Positions 8,766 through 16,700 of a stretch of 64,000 nucleotides of DNA are shown piece after piece; the stretch's first letter is position 1; each line of letters starts with the position of its first letter. The notes beneath the pieces are model-generated. The model had not been told where the DNA came from and did not search any database. It worked only from the letters and a program-made list of their open reading frames with translations. The DNA is from Sphingobacterium sp. UBA7855 (GTDB lineage Bacteria > Bacteroidota > Bacteroidia > Sphingobacteriales > Sphingobacteriaceae). Position numbers and translations under genes: made by a program. The stretch covers positions 246,836 to 310,835 of the forward strand of contig DLST01000011.1 in the NCBI GenBank assembly GCA_002500745.1. The letters are read 5' to 3'.

Positions 8766-8996
8766 ATGGAACAAATCACAGGTTATGACAATAAGGAGTT
8801 GCACGTTGGTGACATCGTTCGCTTTCATACCCCCTATCCCGATGAAGACCCGAATACGATTTTCATTGTACTGTGGTCATACTATGATCCAGAAGGAAAA
8901 TCATCGAGAGCTGAAGTCGTTAAATTCGAACAGCGTTGCAAACAGCATCCTGTCATTCAGAAATGGTTTATAAGGGATCTCGAGAGGGTACCCTAA
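8766..8996 (+). CDS. Small hypothetical protein, 76 aa
   Basis: I do not recognise the family. The protein reads 'GYDNKELHVGDIVRFHTPYPDEDPNTIFIVLW', which looks like a small beta barrel of the SH3/KOW kind, with a polar C-terminal tail. A plausible -7 promoter element lies 25 bases upstream, which supports expression. It precedes two small paralogous genes on the same strand (9112 and 9444), and the three may share a transcript. Confidence 0.5.
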   Translation: MEQITGYDNKELHVGDIVRFHTPYPDEDPNTIFIVLWSYYDPEGKSSRAEVVKFEQRCKQHPVIQKWFIRDLERVP

Positions 8997-9111
8997 GTAA
9001 GCCTGGAATTATTGAAACAGATTGAGCTATTTATGAAAAGTAAACTTGGCAACGCTATTATCAGCAAGCTAATTATCTAATAGATTTTACAAATCAGATT
9101 TAAAGAAATAC

Positions 9112-9432
9112 ATGGTAAACAAATTCAAAGAGAAAAGAACAGCAATATCGAACTCCATTTGGTCCGACTGGCGCGAGCAGCTTAGAGAAAGTGAATTAGT
9201 GGGCTTACAGCAAAGGCTTGAAAAACTTGAAAAAGAAATGCTGCTTGATTGGCTACAATGGAATAATCCAAAAGGAAACTATACCGATCGCAAATGCATT
9301 GAAAATGGAGTACAGCAGATCTCTAAAATGAAGGCTGTAGAATATATATACAAAGAAATATTGCGTATCCATATGAAAAGAAAATATAAAGCTTTTTCGA
9401 ACACCCATGCACAACTTATGTTCAACAACTAA
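9112..9432 (+). CDS. Small hypothetical protein, first of a paralogous pair
   Basis: A basic helical protein of 106 residues. It shares with the next gene the block 'LLDWLQWNNPKGNYTDRKCIENG' versus 'LLGWLQWYDKTGTFSDHDCIRRG', followed by K-x2-A and an (I/L)-hydrophobic-R ending, so the two arose by tandem duplication. No signal peptide or membrane segment. The family is unknown to me. The 11-base gap to the second copy indicates co-transcription. Confidence 0.55.
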   Translation: MVNKFKEKRTAISNSIWSDWREQLRESELVGLQQRLEKLEKEMLLDWLQWNNPKGNYTDRKCIENGVQQISKMKAVEYIYKEILRIHMKRKYKAFSNTHAQLMFNN

Positions 9433-9443
9433 AATTTGAAATT

Positions 9444-9776
9444 ATGGAATCTTTTATCAAACAGATCATCGATCATCAGCTGCCAAAAATTCTAGCAATG
9501 GAATCGCATCGAAATGATTGGCGTTATCAGCTTTTAGGCTTAAAAGATAAGATGCTTTTCGATCAATTAAAGCTGATGACTCGACAAGAATTACTCGGTT
9601 GGCTTCAATGGTACGATAAGACTGGAACTTTCTCCGATCATGACTGCATCCGGAGAGGTATACCTTTATTGACGAAGGTTCAGGCATTGACAGCAGCATA
9701 CCAGCGAATTATGCGTGAACATGAGGGCTGGGATGGTTATATGGGAACTGAATATATACGTAATCGGATCCTTTAA
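9444..9776 (+). CDS. Small hypothetical protein, second of a paralogous pair
   Basis: A 110-residue helical protein homologous to the product of 9112-9432 through the WLQW...CI..G core (about residues 52-75). The N-terminal part ('FIKQIIDHQLPKILAMESHRNDWRYQLL') matches 'SIWSDWREQL' of its partner only loosely. The function is unknown. The pair sits beside an oppositely oriented DUF72 gene. Confidence 0.55.
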   Translation: MESFIKQIIDHQLPKILAMESHRNDWRYQLLGLKDKMLFDQLKLMTRQELLGWLQWYDKTGTFSDHDCIRRGIPLLTKVQALTAAYQRIMREHEGWDGYMGTEYIRNRIL

Positions 9777-9789
9777 AGAGAAAATAGTT

Positions 9790-10554
9790 TTAAAGAGATG
9801 ATGCTTTGCTCGCTGTGATATATTCCGTCAATGTATTCAAGTTAGCAAGTGCCGATCCAATGGTATTATTAAAATATACATATACCTCTTTTTCCTCTGC
9901 GATCCAACTATTGATATAGGTACTGTATTCCCTCAGTACACTGTCTGAATAGTTTCCCCGATAGTCACCATCCGGCCCATGGAGACGCATATAGATAATT
10001 TTAGTATCGGTATATTGAAGACGCATGCCACGAGTATCCTTATCATGGATAACAACATGCATTCCATATGATTTTAACAGAGTCAGAGTTTCTTCCCTAT
10101 ACCAAGAATCGTTTCTAAATTCTATGCATACCTTATAGGCCTCACTTCTCTGATCCTGACTGATACAGTCCAATAGCGCAGTAAGCTTTCCAATAGAAGT
10201 AAATTTACATGAGGGCGGTAATTGTATAAGCAGACATCCTTTCTTTTGACCGACACCATCAATAACGGATAGAAATCTAACTACATCCTGCGGATCAAAC
10301 CTGAGTTCCTTTTCATGCGTAATTCCTTTCCATAATTTAAAAGTAAATCGAAAGCTGTCTGCTGTTTCTTCGGACCATCTTCTAACAGTTTCTTCACAGG
10401 GAATTTTATAGAAAGAACTGTTCACCTCCAAAGAATTAAATAATAAGCTGTATACGGCAAGGCGGCTCTTTCCCTGTAAATGCTTGGGATAAAAACTTCT
10501 ATTTTTATATGGCAAAAGGATACCACTTGTTCCAGAAAAATAAGATTGTTCCAT
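9790..10554 (-). CDS. DUF72 domain protein (YecE-like)
   Basis: A TIM-barrel-like DUF72 protein of about 254 residues. Landmarks are the start 'YFSGTSGILLPYKNRSFYP', 'YSLLFNSLEVNSSFYKIP', 'FRFTFKLWKGITHEKEL', 'GCLLIQLPPSCKF', 'VCIEFRNDSWY' and the end 'IYMRLHGPDGDYRGNYS' plus 'VYVYFNNTIGSALANL'. The biochemical role of the family is not established. The open frame extends upstream to an ATG at 10599 (and a TTG at 10602), but family members begin a few residues before the GTSG motif, so I prefer the ATG at 10554. It stands alone. Confidence 0.8.
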   Translation of the reverse strand: MEQSYFSGTSGILLPYKNRSFYPKHLQGKSRLAVYSLLFNSLEVNSSFYKIPCEETVRRWSEETADSFRFTFKLWKGITHEKELRFDPQDVVRFLSVIDGVGQKKGCLLIQLPPSCKFTSIGKLTALLDCISQDQRSEAYKVCIEFRNDSWYREETLTLLKSYGMHVVIHDKDTRGMRLQYTDTKIIYMRLHGPDGDYRGNYSDSVLREYSTYINSWIAEEKEVYVYFNNTIGSALANLNTLTEYITASKASSL

Positions 10555-10753
10555 ATTGTTATAACAATCGAACTGTATACAATGGTTCATTTTTTTCATC
10601 AAAAAAGATTCCCTTTTTTACATAAAAAGTAATTGAATTGCATATAAAAAACATTTTAGTTGATTTTGAGTAACGAGATATATAACAGCCGCTCTTTTCA
10701 GGCATCTCTTTTTTCTGCTTATTACAAGATGATAAAACAAGCATACCATCTCA

Positions 10754-11863
10754 ATGAAGAAAAAATCTTATCTAATTAGTTTCATGATTATGGCCGTTTT
10801 GAGCGGCTGTAATGAAAATAATCGCAATAACACCAGTAGGACTTCAAATTCCCAATCTGGACAGCCCGAAGAAAGTCCAACATTTACCTTTGACAGTATC
10901 AAACAGCACTATGCACTGGGAGAAGATTTGGTTTTAAAAATAAATCGAGAGAAGAAGCAGAAATTAGATACTGTGGTCTATTACATCAATAGTAAACAGA
11001 TTGGACAAGTAAGGGGCAATGCGTCATTCAAATATTCATTAAAACATGAAAAATTTGGGAAACAGATTATTAAAGCAGTCGTGTTTAGTGATGGAAAACA
11101 AGAAGAAAATACAATAAGCATAGATTTATTCGCTTCTGCTCCTCCTCGCTTGCTCCAGTATAGCATTGTAAATATTTATCCACATGATATTAAAGCTTAT
11201 ACGCAAGGCTTAGAGTTTTATGGTAATAACCTAATCGAAAGCACGGGAAATGGTATTGGACCAAGTGGAAATAAAGGTAAATCGAGTATTCGCATTACAA
11301 ATCCTAAAACTGGTGCACCCATCAAGAAAATTGAATTGGATGATTCAATTTTTGGCGAAGGCGCCACTGTCCTGAATGGAAAATTATATCAATTGACCTA
11401 TAAAAATAATACAGGCTATGTATACGATATAAACACCCTAGCCCTTGTTAGTACACTGCCTTACTTTCAGCCAATGGAAGGTTGGGGCCTGACTTCTGAC
11501 GGCAAAAACCTATACATGTCCAATGGTTCGGATTACATCTATATACTCAATCCACATGACTTATCAAAATCGGACTATATTCGTGCCGCGACGAACACAG
11601 CTATGGTCGATCAGATCAATGAAATGGAATGGGTAAATGGAAAAATATATGCAAATTTCTATATGGAAGATGTCATTGGACGGATCGACCCTAAAACAGG
11701 CACCGTAGAGGCATTGGTGGATCTTTCCAAATTACGTGAAAAAGTAACGCAACATGTCGATTTGGATGTACTCAATGGGATCGCCTACAATCGAAAATCG
11801 AATACCTTTTTCGTGACTGGCAAAAACTGGGATAAAATGTTTGAGGTTAAGCTGATCGAATAG
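10754..11863 (+). CDS. Glutaminyl-peptide cyclotransferase, lipoprotein
   Basis: A 369-residue protein starting with a lipoprotein signal whose lipobox is 'LSGC' (Cys19). Residues about 45-130 form an Ig-like or cohesin-like spacer. From about 135 on there is a five-bladed propeller of the plant/bacterial glutaminyl cyclase family: 'YPHDIKAYTQGLEFYGNNLIESTG', 'FGEGATVLNGKLYQLTYKN', 'GWGLTSDGKNLYMSNGSD', 'INEMEWVNGKIYANFYMEDVIGRIDPKTG' and 'LNGIAYNRKSNTFFVTGKNWDKMFEVKL'. It converts N-terminal Gln to pyroglutamate, releasing ammonia, on proteins in the periplasm or at the outer membrane, where it may protect exported proteins from aminopeptidases. Confidence 0.88.
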   Translation: MKKKSYLISFMIMAVLSGCNENNRNNTSRTSNSQSGQPEESPTFTFDSIKQHYALGEDLVLKINREKKQKLDTVVYYINSKQIGQVRGNASFKYSLKHEKFGKQIIKAVVFSDGKQEENTISIDLFASAPPRLLQYSIVNIYPHDIKAYTQGLEFYGNNLIESTGNGIGPSGNKGKSSIRITNPKTGAPIKKIELDDSIFGEGATVLNGKLYQLTYKNNTGYVYDINTLALVSTLPYFQPMEGWGLTSDGKNLYMSNGSDYIYILNPHDLSKSDYIRAATNTAMVDQINEMEWVNGKIYANFYMEDVIGRIDPKTGTVEALVDLSKLREKVTQHVDLDVLNGIAYNRKSNTFFVTGKNWDKMFEVKLIE

Positions 11864-11925
11864 CTTTATCTTAAATGAGAAAAAAAAGCATCACTATTGA
11901 ATCATTTAACCTATAACTTCTCGCG

Positions 11926-12801
11926 CTAGGGCAACTCTTTCATTTTATTAAATCCTTCAGTTACCATCGGAACGAGTTGTGGGGCGAATAGCTGAGATAA
12001 AATGGGCGTTTCGCGGTTATCTTTAGGGCTAGTCCATTGTGCATATACATTAGCTAAAAAATCCAATCGCTGTACAGAGGATAATCCAGGCAACGTGTAG
12101 TAGATACTTTTTTCACCTTCTTTCCCTTCCATTTGCACATATCTCCCTCTTGTAATGTTCAGGTAATGCCGTCTTTCAAAATCACGTAAGAAAGATTCAG
12201 CTTCATGAGCAGTATCCCACTTCGGATCACGTGGACAACAGACGGATCCATAACTTTCCTTCCTATAAACTGTTAGCATATTTTTAGGAGATACGGGTTT
12301 AAAGAAATCAAATACCGGATTATCATCACCTGAACGACGAATACTATCAACCCTAACCACACCGTCCTGTCTATTAATATAATAATAAAAATTGGTCGTC
12401 GTTGGTTCTATACACATACCTTGTTTTGACGCCTGTTCAGCAATCCGATCATAAAATGCCCGATCTGGTACAATCAACACAAATTTTTGAAGATCGGGAT
12501 AAAATTCATTTGCTTTTTTAAATAACTCCACTGGAATTCTAGCGTTCAAAAAGAAAATATAGGTAGAATCTGGAAGGATCTGCAAAGGAAGGTCTATTAA
12601 ATAACTGTCGTTTTTTTTAACCACTAAATCATCGTCAATCATAACAACCTGACCATAGTTTTCACGATACCAATCTGGCTTTACGGTATCCACCAGTGCA
12701 ATAGGCGTTGATGGCTGCTGTGCTGTTATTTTACTCTTACAGGATGATGCCATCATTGATAAAATGATGAGCAAATACCACATATTTCTTTGTTTTATCA
12801 T
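11926..12801 (-). CDS. Hypothetical lipoprotein, 291 aa
   Basis: The protein starts with a lipoprotein signal ('LLIILSMMASSCKSK', lipobox Cys at about 21). The mature part is not recognised. It contains 'GSVCCPRDPKWDT' (about 183-195), whose two adjacent Cys could form an extracytoplasmic disulphide, and a C-terminal region rich in aromatics. The stop is 62 bases from that of the convergent cyclotransferase gene. Normal coding bias and a clean signal sequence argue for a real gene. Confidence 0.6.
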   Translation of the reverse strand: MIKQRNMWYLLIILSMMASSCKSKITAQQPSTPIALVDTVKPDWYRENYGQVVMIDDDLVVKKNDSYLIDLPLQILPDSTYIFFLNARIPVELFKKANEFYPDLQKFVLIVPDRAFYDRIAEQASKQGMCIEPTTTNFYYYINRQDGVVRVDSIRRSGDDNPVFDFFKPVSPKNMLTVYRKESYGSVCCPRDPKWDTAHEAESFLRDFERRHYLNITRGRYVQMEGKEGEKSIYYTLPGLSSVQRLDFLANVYAQWTSPKDNRETPILSQLFAPQLVPMVTEGFNKMKELP

Positions 12802-13293
12802 CGCAACATTAAGTTAAACATTTTACACTATTTCCCCCCCCCTAATCGCTATCCAAATGCACCGCTACTTGTGTCTAGGGATCATGGTTCAAAGCGCGTG
12901 CCGTATTCAATTATTGGTTATTTATTGACATCATGATTGCCATCCAGCATGACCGGCTACTTTACTGAACAATAATTTAGCGTATCAATCTCATTTGGCA
13001 AATAACATATTTTTGAAATTAAACTTTCTTGACATTTTATATTCGCCGTGACTATTTTAAGATTCGTAGCCGTTTAAATAATCCTTACGAGTTATATGGC
13101 GATATCTTGTTTTTTTGTGCAACTTTGAAAAATATAGATCTATCATTTCTCCTTAAAATGATCAAATTCCCAAAATCTATTTAACATTTTCATCAAAAAT
13201 ATTGAATCTATTAATATTTATACGAAATTTAACATAAAACACTTTGTTTCTTAGATAGAATTATAGAAATTAGAGGTATAAACCGAAGAATTT
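12802..13293. other. 492-base intergenic region
   Basis: It separates the divergent lipoprotein and the small membrane protein gene. A C-tract of ten bases (about 12833-12842) begins 31 bases before the lipoprotein start, a possible slippage site in its leader. The rest is AT-rich and contains no gene that I can support. Confidence 0.35.
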
Positions 13294-13542
13294 ATGAATA
13301 ATAGACCTTTAAACGGAATGACTATAGAAGAGCTGCATAACAATAGGAAAAACACCCTCGTCGTCACTTGGATGCTAACCATTATGCTATTTATCTTGTT
13401 GGGCACGGGGATATATACATCAATCACTAAAGGATTTAGTGCACTAATGGCTATTCCCTTTGCTTTATCCCCAATTGCAATACTCAATTTCAAAAGAATA
13501 AAAGAGATCAATGAAGAACTCAAAGTAAGAAAAGCACACTAA
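13294..13542 (+). CDS. Small two-helix membrane protein
   Basis: An 82-residue protein with a short cytoplasmic start ('MTIEELHNNRKNTLVV'), two membrane helices (about residues 25-43 and 48-65) and a charged tail ('KRIKEINEELKVR'). This layout is common in Bacteroidota and is often labelled 'redox-active disulfide protein 2', although no cysteine is present here, so that name says nothing useful. The function is unknown. Confidence 0.6.
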   Translation: MNNRPLNGMTIEELHNNRKNTLVVTWMLTIMLFILLGTGIYTSITKGFSALMAIPFALSPIAILNFKRIKEINEELKVRKAH

Positions 13543-13545
13543 AAT

Positions 13546-13640
13546 ATTAAAAACAGTTTAGGTTATTTATCCTGTTTATATTCGCTTCGGGTACAGTATA
13601 TGGTCAGGAGATCAGTAAATAAAAGACACAGACAATAACG
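13546..13640 (+). pseudogene. Possible remnant of a secreted protein's signal sequence
   Basis: In one frame the bases after 13550 read 'KQFRLFILFIFASGTVYGQEISK' and then stop. This is a perfect-looking signal peptide with a cleavage site after VYG, but there is no start codon in frame and nothing recognisable after it. It is probably the 5' end of a deleted gene. Confidence is low because a hydrophobic stretch of this length can arise by chance in AT-rich DNA. Confidence 0.25.
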
Positions 13641-13793
13641 CAATCAGGAATACGCCCTAGCCGTCATCACTTCTTGGGACCGTTATAGATCAATTCTTTT
13701 GGCTTTAAGTCGCGGAATACTTGACTGGCTATATGTCGTCCATTTTGCTTTTACCCGAAGGGGAAAAAGATTTACAATCAAACATGCCTTTCC

Positions 13794-14369
13794 ATGCTTA
13801 CTTCCACTATAGAATATGTTATTGAAGAAATCAAAGAATCCAGTGACATCTTAATTACTCAACTCGTACACTTGACTTTTAACGTTGTCCAAGGAGGTGC
13901 CTCTATAGGTTTTATGGACGACTTGACGGTTGAACAGGCGAGCAGGTTCTGGTCCGAAGTCCTGGATAAGGTCAAACAGCAGAAAACTGTATTAATTGTG
14001 GCCAAAAATAGCGTGACAAATCAGCTCTTCGGAACAGTTCAATTGCAGATTGATCTTCCTACCAATCAGGCACATCGTGCAGATGTTGCCAAAATGCTGG
14101 TTCATTCTGATTTTCGGAGAATGGGTATTGCACAGAAATTGCTTCAGCGAATTGAAAAGATAGCCATTGCTCTAAATAAGACACTCATGGTGCTCGACAC
14201 GGTAACTGATAGCGCCGCATATTTCATGTACCAAAAATGTGGCTGGACTATTGTCGGTGATATTCCAAATTACGCTCTTCTTCCCAATGGCTTGCCGTGT
14301 AGCACAACCTACTTTTACAAAAGCCTTAATAGTCCAGCAGAGAAAACAAGCAGCCCCCAAATTCATTGA
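13794..14369 (+). CDS. GNAT N-acetyltransferase
   Basis: A 191-residue acetyltransferase. The core is 'VLIVAKNSVTNQLFGTVQLQID' (beta 2-3), 'RADVAKMLVHSDFRRMGIAQKLLQRIEKIA' (85-114; Q/R-x2-G-x-G/A loop as 'RRMGIA' for acetyl-CoA phosphate) and 'MLVLDTVTDSAAYFMYQKCGWTIVGDIPNYA'. The ending resembles acetyltransferases acting on small toxic amines, but the acceptor is unknown. A terminator overlaps its last codons. Confidence 0.82.
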   Translation: MLTSTIEYVIEEIKESSDILITQLVHLTFNVVQGGASIGFMDDLTVEQASRFWSEVLDKVKQQKTVLIVAKNSVTNQLFGTVQLQIDLPTNQAHRADVAKMLVHSDFRRMGIAQKLLQRIEKIAIALNKTLMVLDTVTDSAAYFMYQKCGWTIVGDIPNYALLPNGLPCSTTYFYKSLNSPAEKTSSPQIH

Positions 14370-14397
14370 ATATTCATTTGGAGGCTGCGTTTAAAAA
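14350..14397 (+). terminator. Terminator hairpin overlapping a gene end
   Basis: GCAGCC(C)CCAAAT (from 14350) pairs with ATTTGGAGGCTGC (to 14388). The left arm lies inside the last codons of the acetyltransferase gene, and a short AT-rich tail follows. It also separates that gene from the convergent glycosidase gene. Confidence 0.5.
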
Positions 14398-14420
14398 GAT
14401 CTATCTAAATAGAAATGAGG

Positions 14421-16667
14421 CTACTCATTTTTGTACCACACCGGTCCTGGTTTCTCGCCCATTTCAAACACTAATGTCGCACCTGACATAATCTGTTCAT
14501 GTGTAATATAACTTGTTTCAAGAGGTTTACCGTCAAGGGTAACAGCTTGTATATAAATTTTGGATTTGCTCACCTGATTAGCTTTTACAGTAAATTTCTT
14601 TCCATTGGACAGTTTTAATTCGGCTTTTTCAAACAAAGGTGTGCCGATCTCATATTTCCCACTGATAGGATCAACGGGGTAAAAACCCAACGAGCTGAAT
14701 ACATACCAAGCTGACATCTGTCCACAATCATCATTTCCACTCAATCCAGCAGGAGTATTTAAATAAAGTTTATTCATAACCTCTGCTGCATATTGCTGTG
14801 TTTTCCAAGGTCGTCCAACAGCATTAAATAAATAGAGTGCATGGTGACTTGGCTCGTTGCCATGTGCATATTGACCAATCATACCTGTACTAAAAATTGG
14901 TAGTTTGCTGGTATCCGAAGGATGAAATGTGAACATGCTGTCCAACTTCTGAGCGAAGCGTTCTTGCCCACCAACAAGCTTAATCAATCCAGGGATATCA
15001 TGCTGCACCGACCAGAAATATTGCCAAGCATTACTCTCACAGATATGCGCACTATACTCTTCGGGATCAAATGGGGTGATAAATTTACCTCTACTATCCA
15101 GGGGCTGCATAAATGAAGTCGACGGATTATAAACATTTTTGTAGTTCTGCGCTCTAGAAAAAAATGTTCCCGCAATTTCTTTCTCTCCCATCTTATCTGC
15201 CATCATGGCGATACAATGATCATCGTATGCATATTCAAGTGTTCTCGATAGCGACCAGTTTTCAGCATTATATTCATCCTTTACATCATAGGGAACATAG
15301 CCCAATTTTTTATACAGACCTATTCCTCTATAATTGTCGATATTAGCTGTCGCAACACAGGCTTCTAATGCTTTTGCAGCATCAAAATCACCGATTCCTT
15401 TTAAATATGCATCTACAATGACAGGAATTGCATGATTCCCGATCATCATATCTGTTTCACTCCCGTAAATATTCCATACTGGCAATCGGCCATGTTGTTC
15501 ATAAAAAGCGATGAACGATTTAATCATATCGTTTACGCGATTAGGATCAATATAAGTAAATAAGGGATGCGACGCTCTATAAGTATCCCAAAGGGAAAAG
15601 GTGCTGTAGTTGGTCCAGCCTTCAGCCTGATGTATTTTTCTGTCAGCCCCCCTATAAGCACCATCAACGTCACTAAAAATTGTAGGTGCAAGCATGGAAT
15701 GATACAATGCTGTATAGAATTTGATCTGCTCCTCTCTGTCTTTTGTTTCGATGGCAACCCTCCCCAATTCATTGTTCCAATTTTGCTGTGTCTCTTTCAA
15801 ATAATAGTCAAAATCATCTTTAGGAACTTCCGCTTTCAAATTTTTGGAAGCACCTTCCATGCTTACACCTGAAAGTGCTGTGCTAAGCGTTACCTGTTCA
15901 CCTTCGGCAGTTTTAAAATCAAATCTTGCTTTATAGGCTGTACCGATTCGCGTTGCATTCTTCGCTGTTGTATCGGCACTTGATAATATTACTGTGCTAT
16001 CGATATGAACAGCTGTAAAAGGTTTGGAAAAACGAGTTTCAAAATAGACACGTTGCCCTCTGGCCCAGCCTTCAGAAAATCGATAGCCACGAATAGTCAC
16101 AGAATCTACCACTTCGATGCGCGAATCTGTAGTCGCATCCCAGTTCATCGCTTTCTTTAAATCTAAAAATACGGCAGATTCTGCCTTTGGAAAAGTATAG
16201 CGTTGAATACCACAACGTGCTGTTGCCGTCAGTTCTACATTGATATCATAATCAACCAGTTTTACCTGATAATATCCTGCATGTGCCTTTTCGTCTTTGT
16301 GGGAAAACTTCGAATGTATACCAAGCGGAGCTTCCGCTTCATGATAAGGCAATGTCACCGGCATGAAAGATATATCGTATAAGTCACCTGCCCCGGTACC
16401 GCTTAAATGGGTATGGCTAAAGCCAGAAATTGTACTGTCGGGATAAAAGTATCCGGAAATACGGTCCCAGCCGGGCAGTCCATTATCTGGACTTAGCTGC
16501 ACCATCCCAAAGGGGGATTGTGCGCCTGGATATGTATTTCCGGTAAAGTCCGTTCCGATAAAAGGATTTACATACTTTGCATAATAACTTTCATCGGAGC
16601 TTTTTAGCGAAGCACAACCAATCAAAGATAATAGGCCCGCGCAGACCGCATAATTAATATAGTTCAT
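14421..16667 (-). CDS. GH92 alpha-mannosidase-type glycosidase (lipoprotein)
   Basis: A 748-residue glycoside hydrolase of family 92 with a lipoprotein signal (lipobox 'LIGC', Cys18). The N-terminal beta domain opens with 'YVNPFIGTDFTGNTYPGAQSPFGMVQLSPD'. The catalytic (alpha/alpha)6 part has 'TFSLWDTYRASHPLFTYIDP', the general acid region 'GNEPSHH' (E605) and the base region 'SGNDDCGQMSAWYVFSSLGFYPVDP' (D646/D647). GH92 enzymes are calcium-dependent exo-mannosidases, mostly alpha-1,2, that trim mannans or N-glycans. It is the second gene of an operon, 33 bases after another GH92 gene. Confidence 0.92.
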   Translation of the reverse strand: MNYINYAVCAGLLSLIGCASLKSSDESYYAKYVNPFIGTDFTGNTYPGAQSPFGMVQLSPDNGLPGWDRISGYFYPDSTISGFSHTHLSGTGAGDLYDISFMPVTLPYHEAEAPLGIHSKFSHKDEKAHAGYYQVKLVDYDINVELTATARCGIQRYTFPKAESAVFLDLKKAMNWDATTDSRIEVVDSVTIRGYRFSEGWARGQRVYFETRFSKPFTAVHIDSTVILSSADTTAKNATRIGTAYKARFDFKTAEGEQVTLSTALSGVSMEGASKNLKAEVPKDDFDYYLKETQQNWNNELGRVAIETKDREEQIKFYTALYHSMLAPTIFSDVDGAYRGADRKIHQAEGWTNYSTFSLWDTYRASHPLFTYIDPNRVNDMIKSFIAFYEQHGRLPVWNIYGSETDMMIGNHAIPVIVDAYLKGIGDFDAAKALEACVATANIDNYRGIGLYKKLGYVPYDVKDEYNAENWSLSRTLEYAYDDHCIAMMADKMGEKEIAGTFFSRAQNYKNVYNPSTSFMQPLDSRGKFITPFDPEEYSAHICESNAWQYFWSVQHDIPGLIKLVGGQERFAQKLDSMFTFHPSDTSKLPIFSTGMIGQYAHGNEPSHHALYLFNAVGRPWKTQQYAAEVMNKLYLNTPAGLSGNDDCGQMSAWYVFSSLGFYPVDPISGKYEIGTPLFEKAELKLSNGKKFTVKANQVSKSKIYIQAVTLDGKPLETSYITHEQIMSGATLVFEMGEKPGPVWYKNE

Positions 16668-16700
16668 TGTGTAGATCAGTTTTCAATTTAGTTTGCTTAT

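Noticed and set aside
10559..10744. Minus-strand frame beginning like a lipoprotein (LVLSSCNKQ)
   Set aside because: It overlaps the DUF72 gene's upstream region, has no further domain and ends quickly; probably chance or a trace of an older gene.
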